39,884 bases of DNA from Mucilaginibacter sp. (GTDB lineage Bacteria; Bacteroidota; Bacteroidia; Sphingobacteriales; Sphingobacteriaceae). This document shows, in pieces, positions 8,688-18,001 of the stretch (its first letter is position 1; each line of letters opens with the position of its first letter). The position numbers and the translations under genes were made by a program. The stretch covers positions 1-39,884 of the forward strand of contig JAESTD010000119.1 of NCBI GenBank assembly GCA_016763755.1, written 5' to 3'. The notes beneath the pieces are model-generated. The model was not told where the DNA came from. It saw only the letters and a program-made list of their open reading frames with translations, and did not search any database.

Positions 8688-8939
8688 TTACTTCTCGTCG
8701 AGCTTGCTGAAATAATCAGGCTCGGCAGAGTTGCTTTGACTTGGCTCAACATGCCTGTCGACTAAAGGCGCTGGCGCAAAAGAAAATTTCTCAAAACTCT
8801 CTTCTTTAGTCTCAGCTTTAACCGGTTCTGAAACTTCAACCATCTTTAGCAAACTGCGAATAAAAGAAAGGTCAAAACTTCTCCTGTTTAATTTAATCAG
8901 GTACTCGTTTTCGTTTATTTCAAGAATAGAGTTTGTCAT
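8688..8939 (-). CDS. Hypothetical 83-residue protein
   Basis: Not recognised. The N-terminal half (SILEINENEYLIKLNRRSFDLSFIRSLLKMVE) reads as a compact alpha/beta piece. The rest is rich in E, P and S and probably disordered. No membrane segment or metal motif is seen. The gene follows priA on the same strand after 138 bases. Its upstream region holds the short inverted pair AGTGTGT / ACACACT. A toxin-antitoxin role was considered, but no partner gene is adjacent. Confidence 0.65.
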   Translation of the reverse strand: MTNSILEINENEYLIKLNRRSFDLSFIRSLLKMVEVSEPVKAETKEESFEKFSFAPAPLVDRHVEPSQSNSAEPDYFSKLDEK

Positions 8940-9077
8940 AACAATTTTATATAGTGTGTCGATATAAAAATCAACAACTTACATTAAATGAAAGTTTTAC
9001 ACACTTTATCTTTTTGTTAAGAATTGTTGGCTTTTTAGCGGCTTGTGAATGAGGATGTTGTTGAAAAGTAATTAGTC

Positions 9078-11567
9078 TTAATACGGATCGACATCCGGCT
9101 GCACTATACTCCCTTTGCTCAGCTTGGTTGTTTGGAACTGCGTGATTACATCCCTGATAAGTGCCTTGGCTTTTACTATCGATATATTATCCCGCTCAAA
9201 CTTGAGCATGATTGATTTTATGTAAAAATTGCGGATGCGGTTGATGAGTGGCGATTCCGGCCCTATTACCCTGTCGCCGAAATGTTTGCGGAGTTCACCC
9301 GCCAGATACTCGGCTTGGTTATACAATACTTCAGGATCTTTATGCTTTACATCTAAATTAATGATGCGATAGTATGGCGGATATTTAAAGCTTTTGCGCT
9401 CATCCATTTCCGTAAAATACAAGTCGTTGTAATCGTTATCTATCACCTGGCGAATAACGCGGTGGTTGGGATCGTAAGTTTGTATCACAACCTTACCCTG
9501 TTTACCCCGCCTGCCTGCCCTGCCGCTTACCTGCGCAAGCATTTGGTAACTGCGTTCGTTAGCGCGGTAGTCGGGATATTTCAGGAGACTATCGGCATTT
9601 ATGATACCGATAACGGTGACATCCGCAAAATCAAGCCCTTTAGCTACCATTTGGGTGCCTACCAAAATATCGATCTTCTTCTCCTCAAGGTTATTTAGAA
9701 TATTTTGCAGCGAGTTGCGTGAGCGCGTGGTGTCCAGATCCATCCTTTGCAGGCGAACCTCGGGCATCAGTATCGATAACTCATCCTCTACCTTCTCGGT
9801 ACCGAAGCCTTTATACTCCAAATGCGTTGAGCCGCAAGCCGGGCAAACATTAGGTGTATCTTCTTTATAACCACAGTAATGGCAATGCAATTTATGCGTG
9901 TGTTTATGATAAGTTAAACTCACATCGCAGTTAATGCACTTTGGCGTGTAGGCGCAAACCTTACACATCAGCACCGGCGCATAGCCACGGCGGTTCTGGA
10001 ACAATATCACTTGCTCTTTATTATCCAAAGCCTGATAAATATCCTGCACCAACACGCTGCTAAAATGCGATTGCATGGTTTTGCGCTTGGTCTCTTCGGT
10101 AATGCTTACTACTTGTATTAGCGGCAGCTCAACCCCGCCATAACGCTCGGCAAGTTCAACAAACCCGTATTTGCCGGTGCGGGCATTATAATAGGTTTCA
10201 AATGATGGTGTGGCCGATCCCAGCAATACCTTGCTGCCATACATATTGGCTAAGTAAATAGCTGCATCACGGGCATTATAACGTGGAGCCGGGTCAAACT
10301 GCTTGTATGAGGTTTCGTGCTCCTCATCAACGATGATCAATCCTAAATCGGTAAAGGGCAAAAACACCGATGAACGTGCACCAAGCACTACCTTATATTC
10401 GCCGTTTAGCACTTTCTGCCAAACCTCTACCCGTTCATTATCATTGAAGCGAGAATGATAAACGCCAATAGTACTGCCGAAATAAACGCGCAGACGCTCG
10501 ATAACATGCGTGGTTAAAGCTATCTCGGGCAGCAGATACAACACCTGTTTCCCGGTGGCGATAAATCGCTCTATTTCCTTAATATAGATCTGTGTTTTGC
10601 CGGACGACGTTACACCGTGCAGCAATACCACATCCTTCTCGTTAAAATGCTGTCTTACGCCGTCCAAAGCAACTTGCTGCGCCTCGCTTAGCACAAAGTT
10701 GCTTAACTCATCATCATCCTCTTCATAGCCAAGGCGCGATACATTTTTCTCCTCGATAAAAAAAACTTCCTTTTCGGCCAGTGATTTAATGCTCGATTCG
10801 CCTGCACCGCTGGCTTCTAATAACTCTGCTTTTGAGATGGTCTTTTGCTGTCGCGATAGTTTGATATAAGCCAGCACGGCATCAGCCTGTTTAGGTGCGC
10901 GCTTCTCCAGGATAATAAACAATTCCTGCAAGGCATCCTGGTTATGGTAAGCCGGGTTAAGTGTGATATAAGCCCGCTTGCGCGGTTTGTACCGTTCGGC
11001 AACCTCTTCAGAAATGTTAATGATATTTTTCTCAAATAGCGATTTCAATATCGGCATCACCGTTTTTTGCCCCAACAACTTGGCAATATCGCTGATGGTG
11101 AGTTCAGGCTGAAGGTCAAGTGCTTCGGTTATCAGGTACTCCTTATCATTCAGTGATGATTTATCGTACTCAAAACCTTTATTCAGCATCACCTTGGTTT
11201 CGCTGGCCAGTTTTAGGGCGGTTGGCAGGGCTGCATTCATCACATCGCCCTCGTTACACATATAATATTCCGCCAGCCAATGCCAAAACTGCAATTGTTT
11301 TTGGGTAACTACCGGTTGGTCATCAAGAATATCAAGGATATATTTTGCTTCGTACTTTTCGGGGGCATGTTCGCTAATAGCACTCACAACTGCTGTATAG
11401 AGTTTGCTTTTACCAAACTCTACCACTACCCTTTTACCGGTTGCTATGGCATCGTTAAGCTCGTAGGGCACGCGGTAAGTGTAATTAATGCTGATAGCTA
11501 AAGGCAATATCACTTCAACAAAAAGCGTTTTGCGTGTAGCTGCAGCACCATCGGCAAACTCTAACAT
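9078..11567 (-). CDS. priA: Primosomal protein N' (replication restart helicase)
   Basis: 3'-5' DNA helicase that recognises collapsed forks and reloads the replisome. The 829 residues carry an N-terminal 3'BD domain (TLFVEVILPLAISINYTYRVP), a Walker A LLHGVTSSGKTQIY near residue 318, a DEEH box (IIVDEEHETSYKQ) near 411, and eight zinc-binding Cys between about 530 and 580 in the pairs CKVC, CINC, CHYC and CPAC. Helicase motifs V and VI follow (GTQMVAKGLDFADVTV; QVSGRAGRRGKQG). It is complete and unremarkable. It starts 9 bases after the DUF423 gene stop, so the two may be co-transcribed. Confidence 0.97.
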   Translation of the reverse strand: MLEFADGAAATRKTLFVEVILPLAISINYTYRVPYELNDAIATGKRVVVEFGKSKLYTAVVSAISEHAPEKYEAKYILDILDDQPVVTQKQLQFWHWLAEYYMCNEGDVMNAALPTALKLASETKVMLNKGFEYDKSSLNDKEYLITEALDLQPELTISDIAKLLGQKTVMPILKSLFEKNIINISEEVAERYKPRKRAYITLNPAYHNQDALQELFIILEKRAPKQADAVLAYIKLSRQQKTISKAELLEASGAGESSIKSLAEKEVFFIEEKNVSRLGYEEDDDELSNFVLSEAQQVALDGVRQHFNEKDVVLLHGVTSSGKTQIYIKEIERFIATGKQVLYLLPEIALTTHVIERLRVYFGSTIGVYHSRFNDNERVEVWQKVLNGEYKVVLGARSSVFLPFTDLGLIIVDEEHETSYKQFDPAPRYNARDAAIYLANMYGSKVLLGSATPSFETYYNARTGKYGFVELAERYGGVELPLIQVVSITEETKRKTMQSHFSSVLVQDIYQALDNKEQVILFQNRRGYAPVLMCKVCAYTPKCINCDVSLTYHKHTHKLHCHYCGYKEDTPNVCPACGSTHLEYKGFGTEKVEDELSILMPEVRLQRMDLDTTRSRNSLQNILNNLEEKKIDILVGTQMVAKGLDFADVTVIGIINADSLLKYPDYRANERSYQMLAQVSGRAGRRGKQGKVVIQTYDPNHRVIRQVIDNDYNDLYFTEMDERKSFKYPPYYRIINLDVKHKDPEVLYNQAEYLAGELRKHFGDRVIGPESPLINRIRNFYIKSIMLKFERDNISIVKAKALIRDVITQFQTTKLSKGSIVQPDVDPY

Positions 11568-11576
11568 TTTGGGTTT

Positions 11577-11963
11577 TTATTTATTGCGGAAAGCAGCTAT
11601 TGCTAAAACAATCCATCCTATAATAAACAACAGGCCGCCTACTGGTGTTATGGGGCCAAGAGCAATTAAACCAGGCATGTGTAACAGATCACGGCATGAT
11701 AGTAAGTAAAGAGAGCCCGAGAAAAACACAATGCCTACAGTAAACATATAATAGGCAACGTTTATCATCTTATTTTTGAAGCGACCAAAGGTTGATAAAA
11801 AGAGCAGGGCAAATACGTGGTAAAAATTGTATTGCACCGCTGTGTGCCAGGTATCTAACTGCTTAGCCATGAGTACATCTTTTAAAGCGTGGGCGCCAAA
11901 AGCACCGGCAATTACTGCCAAAGCACCCAGTAACGAAGCCGTAATTATTATCTGTTTATTCAT
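11577..11963 (-). CDS. DUF423 (TMEM256-like) membrane protein
   Basis: Small inner-membrane protein of unknown role. From the ATG at 11963 it has 128 residues and four hydrophobic segments. Family signatures are LGALAVIAGAFGAHALKD at the N-terminus, TAVQYNFYHVFALL in the middle and ITPVGGLLFIIGWIVLAI at the end. An in-frame GTG at 11990 would add nine residues and spoil the usual N-terminus. It lies directly upstream of priA. Confidence 0.92.
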   Translation of the reverse strand: MNKQIIITASLLGALAVIAGAFGAHALKDVLMAKQLDTWHTAVQYNFYHVFALLFLSTFGRFKNKMINVAYYMFTVGIVFFSGSLYLLSCRDLLHMPGLIALGPITPVGGLLFIIGWIVLAIAAFRNK

Positions 11964-12050
11964 GTAGATATAAAAGGCTAAGTTAACCAAATGAAAGTAT
12001 TACTTTATTGTGGTACAGTAAAATTCTAAATTGCAACCGTAACACCGTAC

Positions 12051-13643
12051 ATGAAGAGACTGATAGCCATAACCTTAATTTTAATTGCCGCTGTTGCATG
12101 GGTAACCGTTAAATACTTTAACAGTCTTGGCGCATCAGGCATGCACGCAGGCAACGTAATACGCACCATACCAGACAATGCCGCATTGGTATTTGAGTTT
12201 ACCAACGAAAACAGTTTATACGAGATCTATAAAGGCAATAAAATTTTAGGCAACCTGATTGGCGAAGAAAAGCTTACCGAGTTAGATACTGTTAGAAACC
12301 GTCTTATCAATAACCCCACGCTTAATAAAGCATTTGATGACCGCAACATTTTCATCTCTGTACACCCCTCAAAAGATGAAGATGTTCAGTTATTACTAAC
12401 GGCTTCAGTAAGAGATATTACTGCACTAAAGTTTGATGACCTAACCAAGCAACGTAACACGGGCATGTTGATCACACCACTAAAGATCGGCGAGAGAAGC
12501 GGTTATAATATCTACTTTGCCTCGTTAAAAAAACGTTTATACCTTATAAATACCGGTGGCAATATTTTTTCAGCAAGTTTTTCAAAAGACCTTATTACCC
12601 GGGCTGCCACTTATCAACCTCAAAAAGATCAGCAGATATTTATGTTACTGCTCGATCAACAAAACTCTAATTCGTTGGTGAACTTATATGTCAATTATCA
12701 GCACCTCGATCCGTTGTTCGATCAGTTATTTAAGGACAATACCGATATTTTTAAACCTTTCCGTTTGCTGCCCGCCCTATCCGCTCTTAATATCAATTTC
12801 AAGAACGACGCCATCATGTTTGCCGGTTACACCAACATCGAGACACAAAAACCTGGCAGTTACCTCAACATATTTGCCAATCAGCAACCTGTTGTCAATA
12901 ATCTGAAAGATATCTATCCTTCCACAACAGCTTACGCCATTGACATGGCTGTGTCTGACGATGCAAGGTTTTTCGGCGACTTATCTACTTTTCAGCAAAA
13001 AGCAGGCTTGGAAAAAGAGAGAACTATACTGTTTACTAAAGTAAAAGCAGAAACCGGTATCAATATAAAATCAGAATTTGAGAAACTGGTAAAAAACGAA
13101 TTTGCTGTTGTTACCACTCGTTTCCAGGAAAAATTTGCCATCATCGAAGTAAAAAATGGTTCGTTACTGAAGCCGATCATGACCAACATCAGCAGCATGG
13201 TAAGTGACGAGGTTGGGCAATTCAATTACAACAAACTGCCTTATTTTTTATTGGGCGATGCGTTTAGCGCATTCAGGAGACCCTACTTCCGTATTTTTGA
13301 TAACTATTTGATCCTGGCTAATACTCCCGGCGAATTAACCAGCTATGCCGATACTTATTTTAATCGCAAGCTCATCAGCAAAACAGATAATTATCTTCCG
13401 TTTGATAACCTCTTGGCCGAACGTAGCAATGTCTCGTTCTTCTTACATTTTAAAAATGCACAGCAAATTTTAAAACAGAGTTTAAAGGATGAAGCCTATT
13501 CTTCATATAAAAACAATGATCTTTCCTGGCGAAATTTTTATGCAGCATCCTTTCAATTAAGCGCAACCGACAAAAATTTCTATACCAATTTTTGCCTGCA
13601 AAAAAATATTCCGGATAGTAATACCGTTCAATTAAACAATTAA
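12051..13643 (+). CDS. Membrane-anchored hypothetical protein
   Basis: Function unknown; 530 residues. Residues 5-25 (IAITLILIAAVAWVTVKYF) form an uncleaved signal anchor, so the large remainder should face the periplasm. The phrase NVIRTIPDNAALVFEFTNE after the anchor recalls DUF3352-like proteins, but I am not sure of the family. The body is mixed alpha/beta with no enzyme motif. The next gene, 109 bases downstream on the same strand, encodes an outer-membrane-type DUF5723 protein, so an envelope role is plausible. No RNA-level evidence of an operon is visible. Confidence 0.75.
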   Translation: MKRLIAITLILIAAVAWVTVKYFNSLGASGMHAGNVIRTIPDNAALVFEFTNENSLYEIYKGNKILGNLIGEEKLTELDTVRNRLINNPTLNKAFDDRNIFISVHPSKDEDVQLLLTASVRDITALKFDDLTKQRNTGMLITPLKIGERSGYNIYFASLKKRLYLINTGGNIFSASFSKDLITRAATYQPQKDQQIFMLLLDQQNSNSLVNLYVNYQHLDPLFDQLFKDNTDIFKPFRLLPALSALNINFKNDAIMFAGYTNIETQKPGSYLNIFANQQPVVNNLKDIYPSTTAYAIDMAVSDDARFFGDLSTFQQKAGLEKERTILFTKVKAETGINIKSEFEKLVKNEFAVVTTRFQEKFAIIEVKNGSLLKPIMTNISSMVSDEVGQFNYNKLPYFLLGDAFSAFRRPYFRIFDNYLILANTPGELTSYADTYFNRKLISKTDNYLPFDNLLAERSNVSFFLHFKNAQQILKQSLKDEAYSSYKNNDLSWRNFYAASFQLSATDKNFYTNFCLQKNIPDSNTVQLNN

Positions 13644-13752
13644 ATCGAATAAAACACAACCCGGGTGTCTGTTAATCCGTTTAAATAACAGATATTAGTA
13701 AACTATAATTAAGCCAACAGGGCGGGTATCAGACAAAAGGCATTGCTATAAT

Positions 13753-15222
13753 ATGAATCGTTTTTTACTGGTTGTGTGTTTTCTTTTTATTTCTGCTACA
13801 ACATTTGGCCAGCAATTTTCGCAGTACAATACCGGTACTTTATTTGATTCTTTTGAAAATCCGGCACAAACCAACTTTATCCCGGATAGCAGTCGCTATG
13901 TATCATTCAATTTTTTTGTACCTAATTTTGGCACTAACCTGTTTGTAAAGGGTAACGGCCAGGTAGCTTTAAAATCGCGAACATTTGTTGGCAGGTATGT
14001 TAATAACAACCTTACCATAGGTAAAAATAATTTTAGCCGTGTTAATGCTGATGCAAACACCTATTTTCTGATGCTGCGGATTTTTAATAACCTGGATGGC
14101 GACCAGGAGATGGGCTTCTCTATCCAGACACGCGGCGAAGGCACCGGTTTGTTTTCTGACGAAACGCTGCTTTTATCAAGCCGGCCCAGCGCCTTTAAGT
14201 CTGTTACTACTGCCGGCGATCCATTAATTTATAAAGACGTATTAAATAACAGTTACCGCTACCAGGCTTATCATCAGATAAGCTTTGCATACCGCGAAAA
14301 GTTCAGCAAGAAGTTTTCCTTCGGTTTTAAACTGAGCGCATTGTTGGGGATACAGTACCAGCGTTTAAATATCAACCAATCTACGCTCCAGGTTGATGAT
14401 ATTCTTAACGCCGCTACACTTGGTTTACAAGGCGATTACCGCATAAGTTATACACCTGGAAAATTTACAGGGCACGATCTGTTACCTTCTTTCAGAAATC
14501 CCGGTGCATCGATAAGTGTTGGCACTCGCTTGCAAACACGCGATAATTTCATCATTCAGGCCAATTTAAAAGACCTCGGTTTTATACATTGGGGTGGCAA
14601 ATCTACTGAGAGCCATTTTAACAATCTTGCCAACCCAGATAGTGTGCTTGACCTGTATGGCTCAAAACTTGAGGACAGATTGTACGCCACTACGCGTAAC
14701 ATTGTACACTCGCGAGATATAGAAAAAGGGTTTACTACACCTACTAATGCCAAATTTGAGCTAAGTGCTAACAAATCATACTGGCTGGATAATGAGATGC
14801 GCTACAGATACTCGCCTACGCTTATCGTGCAAAAAGAACTATTTTACGACGATTATACCATAGCGTTATCAAATCCTTTTCAGTATAAGAATTTTACAGG
14901 CACAATTGTAACCTCTTACAATAACTATAAAATATTTACTGCGGGACTGCAGTTTATGGTAAAAAATCCAAATACCGAGTTCTTTATAGGAAGCGACAGG
15001 CTATTGCAAAGCGTTAGTTTTGCAGGTGCTGCAGCCGGCAGTGTTAATCAAATACAAAAAACAGGTGCCTACAGCGGGGCCGACTTCTTTATGGGTTTCT
15101 CGTTAAAATTTGGCCATGTTATAGAGCATCCGCTTAATTCCAGTATCATTCCTTTAGGGGAGCGACCAGGCCTGATAAAGCGTTTATGGAACAGTATCTG
15201 GGGTATAGATAACGGCGATTAA
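13753..15222 (+). CDS. DUF5723-family outer-membrane protein
   Basis: Probable outer-membrane beta-barrel. The 489 residues begin with a clean signal peptide (NRFLLVVCFLFISATTFG, then Q). The body alternates polar and aromatic residues with many short Gly/Asn turns, such as YNTGTLFDSFENPAQTNFIP, typical of the DUF5723 family of Bacteroidota. The C-terminal 25 residues (RPGLIKRLWNSIWGIDNGD) form a short tail after the last strand. Its stop touches the tsaB stop on the other strand with no spacer (15222/15223). The physiological role is unknown. Confidence 0.8.
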   Translation: MNRFLLVVCFLFISATTFGQQFSQYNTGTLFDSFENPAQTNFIPDSSRYVSFNFFVPNFGTNLFVKGNGQVALKSRTFVGRYVNNNLTIGKNNFSRVNADANTYFLMLRIFNNLDGDQEMGFSIQTRGEGTGLFSDETLLLSSRPSAFKSVTTAGDPLIYKDVLNNSYRYQAYHQISFAYREKFSKKFSFGFKLSALLGIQYQRLNINQSTLQVDDILNAATLGLQGDYRISYTPGKFTGHDLLPSFRNPGASISVGTRLQTRDNFIIQANLKDLGFIHWGGKSTESHFNNLANPDSVLDLYGSKLEDRLYATTRNIVHSRDIEKGFTTPTNAKFELSANKSYWLDNEMRYRYSPTLIVQKELFYDDYTIALSNPFQYKNFTGTIVTSYNNYKIFTAGLQFMVKNPNTEFFIGSDRLLQSVSFAGAAAGSVNQIQKTGAYSGADFFMGFSLKFGHVIEHPLNSSIIPLGERPGLIKRLWNSIWGIDNGD

Positions 15223-15900
15223 TTACTTTTTTGTCCCTGCAATAAAATCTTTAAGATAATAGGGTTCAAAGTAGGCCACATCCTCAAATTGCTTATTAGC
15301 AAATTTTTGTTGGGCCAATTGCGTAAGGTCTCTTGCCGAATTTGCAAAATCCGTGTCAAATATGGCATTTGGATTTTTGCCCAAGATATCCATACATTTC
15401 GCAGCTCCATCACCAAAAAGCAATACATGTTTACCTTTCAGCAGGTCAGCAAAGCTTTCAGCAGTAATTATCTCAGCGGCTGTAGGTTTTAGTAATGTAC
15501 CATCGGCTTTGTAAACTGCTGTGTATACTTCCATCCGGCGGGCATCGATCATTGGGCAAAGCAAAGCATCAGCTTCTACCCCATCCTTCTTTGCTATACC
15601 GCTGGCCATTGCCTCAAGGGTATTAATGGCGATGAGCGGCTTATCTAAAGCAAAGCATAAACCTTTAGCTGTAGATACACCTATACGCAAACCGGTGTAC
15701 GAGCCCGGCCCGCAGCTAACTGCAATAGCATCAATATCACTATAGGAAGCATTTTGCTGTTTGATAAGCTCATCAATATAAAGGGTGATAACCTCGGCGT
15801 GGATATTGCGCTCGTTGATCTCTTTATATGCGAGTACCTCGCCGTTGGCTGATAAAGCCACTGAGCAGGATGTAGTAGCGGTTTCGATCTGTAAAATCAT
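15223..15900 (-). CDS. tsaB: tRNA threonylcarbamoyladenosine biosynthesis protein TsaB
   Basis: Partner of TsaD and TsaE in making t6A37 on ANN-reading tRNAs. It keeps the ASKHA fold but acts as a scaffold. The ATG at 15900 starts MILQIETATTSCSVAL, the expected first strand. An upstream in-frame ATG adds 11 residues that come from the repeat. Other signatures are SCGPGSYTGLRIGVSTAKGL and the LCPMIDARRMEVYTAVY strand. Length is 225 residues. It lies downstream of rpmH-rnpA-yidD, separated by the A/T-rich inverted repeat. Confidence 0.93.
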   Translation of the reverse strand: MILQIETATTSCSVALSANGEVLAYKEINERNIHAEVITLYIDELIKQQNASYSDIDAIAVSCGPGSYTGLRIGVSTAKGLCFALDKPLIAINTLEAMASGIAKKDGVEADALLCPMIDARRMEVYTAVYKADGTLLKPTAAEIITAESFADLLKGKHVLLFGDGAAKCMDILGKNPNAIFDTDFANSARDLTQLAQQKFANKQFEDVAYFEPYYLKDFIAGTKK

Positions 15901-15904
15901 AGTG

Positions 15905-15983
15905 AAAGTCAAAAGTAAAAATTCAAAATTCAAAAATGCCTGTCGTGCTATGTTTTTGACTTTTTAATTTTGAATTTTGACTT
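15905..15983. repeat. A/T-rich inverted repeat between yidD and tsaB
   Basis: AAGTCAAAAGTAAAAATTCA and following bases (15905-15936) are mirrored by 15953-15983 around a 16-base centre. The arms are built from the words TTGAATTTTGA and GACTTTT. A similar word recurs at 29720-29732. It fills almost the whole gap between the two genes. It may act as a weak terminator or processing hairpin. Confidence 0.7.
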
Positions 15984-15987
15984 AAAA

Positions 15988-16230
15988 TCAAGGTACCGGA
16001 TCATGACCATGCCCGCCCCAGGGATTACAGCGGGCAATGCGCTTTAGTGCCATCCAGCCGCCTTTAAAGGGGCCGTACTTGCGGATAGCCTCTATCCCAT
16101 ACTGCGAACAGGTGGGTGTATATCTGCAAGCATTTGGTAATATAGGCGATATAAGATACTGGTAGATCTTTATCAGGGCTAAAAAAAAAGCGCTGAAGAT
16201 GGCTTTTATGCCATTCCACAGCGCATTCAT
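15988..16230 (-). CDS. yidD: Membrane protein insertion efficiency factor YidD
   Basis: Small inner-membrane-associated helper of YidC-dependent insertion. The 80 residues show the family pattern: an amphipathic N-terminal helix, then [31 protein letters not shown], with the conserved Cys pair in [10 protein letters not shown], and [24 protein letters not shown] at the end. The ATG overlaps the rnpA stop by 4 bases, the usual arrangement for this pair. Confidence 0.95.
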   Translation of the reverse strand: MNALWNGIKAIFSAFFLALIKIYQYLISPILPNACRYTPTCSQYGIEAIRKYGPFKGGWMALKRIARCNPWGGHGHDPVP

Positions 16231-16610
16231 TTAACGGCCTCCGCGGCAAGCTGTGTTAAAAGCTTCACCATTTTCTTTTCAAAAAAATCGTAGGGAGCAA
16301 TTTCCTTGCCTATATAGCTAATAAATAACACCAGTTTACGATCGGCATTATTAAGCATATCATATAAAAGGGCTTGTTTGTTGAGGCGATAGGCCTCGCG
16401 CATGCGGCGTTTTACAGTGTTGCGGTCTAAAGCATGTTTATAACGCTTTTTGGCAACCGCAAATACAATTTGCACGGGGAATTGCTGCGCTGCATCAGCA
16501 GGCATCCAGGATATTTTATAGGGATAACATAAAAAAGAAGAACCGTTATGAAACAGACTTTCGATAAGCCTTTTGTTACATAACCGTTCTTCTTTTTTGA
16601 AAGTATACAT
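16227..16610 (-). CDS. rnpA: Ribonuclease P protein component
   Basis: Protein subunit that helps the RNase P RNA bind precursor tRNA. From the ATG at 16610 it has 127 residues: [19 protein letters not shown] at the N-terminus and the RNA-binding RNR-like motif in [20 protein letters not shown]. An upstream in-frame start at 16643 is less likely because the family begins with FKKEERL. It lies 76 bases after rpmH and overlaps yidD. The RNase P RNA gene is not in this window. Confidence 0.95.
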   Translation of the reverse strand: MYTFKKEERLCNKRLIESLFHNGSSFLCYPYKISWMPADAAQQFPVQIVFAVAKKRYKHALDRNTVKRRMREAYRLNKQALLYDMLNNADRKLVLFISYIGKEIAPYDFFEKKMVKLLTQLAAEAVK

Positions 16611-16686
16611 AGTTGTTAATGCCGAACCGCAGCTATCAAACACAAAAACGGTTAGCCCCTCTGCTTAGCAGAAGATACAACCATTA

Positions 16687-16845
16687 TTATGCTTTGTGCG
16701 TGCGCTCGTCAGATACAGTTAATCTTTTTCTGCCTTTAGCTCTTCTTGCAGCAAGTATTCTTCTGCCGTTTGCAGATGACATGCGCTCACGGAAACCGTG
16801 TTTATTTTTTCTTTTCCTTACTGAAGGTTGGAACGTTCTTTTCAT
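16687..16845 (-). CDS. rpmH: 50S ribosomal protein L34
   Basis: Structural protein of the large ribosomal subunit. I translated this 52-codon frame by hand: it starts [20 protein letters not shown], continues [20 protein letters not shown] and ends with a short tail in DERTHKA. This is the universal L34 sequence, and rpmH-rnpA-yidD is a very widely conserved order. A near-perfect promoter lies 54-84 bases upstream. A longer open frame on the other strand (16613-16912) is its shadow. Confidence 0.97.
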   Translation of the reverse strand: MKRTFQPSVRKRKNKHGFRERMSSANGRRILAARRAKGRKRLTVSDERTHKA

Positions 16846-16898
16846 GGCTATATTTTATTCTATTCGTCTTCTAATCTTTGCTTTTAAAAACAAGAGTG

Positions 16899-16929
16899 CA
16901 AATGTAGCGTAATTTTTAGTTTTTTCAAA
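16899..16929 (-). promoter_or_regulatory. Promoter of rpmH-rnpA-yidD
   Basis: On the minus strand, TTTG (16926-16929) is followed after exactly 19 bases by TACATTTG (16899-16906). This is a full match to the Bacteroidota -33/-7 consensus. The transcript should start near 16893, giving a leader of about 48 bases to rpmH. Confidence 0.8.
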
Positions 16930-16983
16930 TAGTAATGCAGTTATTTGGCTAAATTTATTAACATTAAAGTTAACACTACCCTA

Positions 16984-17862
16984 ATGAAAAGCTTTATTGC
17001 TGTTTTACTGCTCCTTATGCCATTTACCATCAAGGCCCAGGATGCCATGGCACCTCATTATAAAATATATAACACCGCCAAAAAAGCAACCGCCACTGTG
17101 GATGATATCCTCAGCAGCCTTGATAAAGCCGATGTACTTTTCTTTGGTGAGGAACATAACGACTCGACCGGCCACTATCTTGAAGCTCTGCTGTTTAAAA
17201 AGCTGACGGAGAAGTACCCCGGCAAGTCTGCGTTATCATTAGAGATGTTCCAAACAGATTGTCAAACCGTTTTGGATGAATACCTGGCCGGTTACATTCG
17301 CGAAAAGAACCTCATTACCGAAGGTCGCGCCTGGAACAATTATAAAGACTATCGCCCGATGATTGAACAGGCTAAGGCAACGCATACACCCGTTGTAGCC
17401 GCCAACGCCCCTACCCGCTATACAAACATGGTTACCCGTAACGGATTGGCCGGCTTAAACCAACTGAGCGCACAAGCTAAAACATGGCTGCCTCCTTTAC
17501 CTATTGATACCGCCACCGGACCCTACTACGAAAAATTTGTGAACATCATGGGCGGTCACAGCGCTATGGGTGATATGAAGATCTATCAATCACAAAACGT
17601 GTGGGATGCTACCATGGCTTACAACATCTCCAAATTTCTGAAAGTGCATAAAGACTTTAAGGTGATGCAGATAAACGGTGGTTTCCACAGCGAGGAAAAG
17701 CTCGGCACGGCAGCGCAGCTAAAAAGATACTTGCCCAAAGTGCGCGTCCTCAACATTGCTGCATACGCCGATGACAGCTTTGATAACCCCGACTGGACCA
17801 AATTTGAAAAAATGGGCGACTTTATTATCCTCACTGACCCTAAATTACCGAAGACGTTTTGA
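16984..17862 (+). CDS. Secreted ChaN-like haem-binding/Tiki-superfamily protein
   Basis: Probable periplasmic protein of the ChaN/EreA-like group (PF04187), which in Campylobacter binds haem; its general role is unsettled. The ATG at 16984 gives 292 residues with a signal peptide (KSFIAVLLLLMPFTIKAQ). An upstream in-frame TTG at 16945 only adds residues in front of that signal. Family marks are DVLFFGEEHNDSTGHYLEALLF, LSLEMFQTDCQ, GRAWNNYKDYRPMI and late GGFHSEEKLGTA. The Glu/His residues in GEEH and GGFH are the expected ligand or metal positions. It is monocistronic and diverges from rpmH. Confidence 0.87.
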   Translation: MKSFIAVLLLLMPFTIKAQDAMAPHYKIYNTAKKATATVDDILSSLDKADVLFFGEEHNDSTGHYLEALLFKKLTEKYPGKSALSLEMFQTDCQTVLDEYLAGYIREKNLITEGRAWNNYKDYRPMIEQAKATHTPVVAANAPTRYTNMVTRNGLAGLNQLSAQAKTWLPPLPIDTATGPYYEKFVNIMGGHSAMGDMKIYQSQNVWDATMAYNISKFLKVHKDFKVMQINGGFHSEEKLGTAAQLKRYLPKVRVLNIAAYADDSFDNPDWTKFEKMGDFIILTDPKLPKTF

Positions 17863-17960
17863 TCATTGGGTCATTGGGTCATTGCGCTTTTTTGTCAGCC
17901 TGAGCTTGTCGAAGGCCTTTTGAAGCGCACAAGTGGTTCGACAAGCTCACCATGACTTCC
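17863..17960. repeat. REP-like inverted repeat with GTCATTGG words
   Basis: Two parts. TCATTGGG words repeat at 17863-17884. Then GTCAGCCTGAGCTTGTCGAA and following bases (17894-17917) are mirrored by GGTTCGACAAGCTCACCATG and following bases (17935-17956). The core TTCGACAAGCTCA is a REP-type sequence I know from many bacteria. It lies between the convergent ChaN-like and yjbR-like genes and could form a hairpin in either transcript. Confidence 0.8.
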
Positions 17961-18001
17961 GGGATTCTAACCACTAATAACCTACGTCTGATTACTGACC
18001 T

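Noticed and set aside
8688..8939. Possible antitoxin gene
   Set aside because: No toxin-like gene overlaps or adjoins it, and no DNA-binding motif of known antitoxins is visible.
16687..16906. Chromosome origin near rpmH
   Set aside because: No dnaA or dnaN gene and no cluster of DnaA boxes is visible; rpmH-rnpA-yidD alone does not mark the origin in this phylum.
16613..16912. Open frame of 99 codons on the plus strand
   Set aside because: It lies over rpmH and its promoter on the other strand; L34 is unmistakable.
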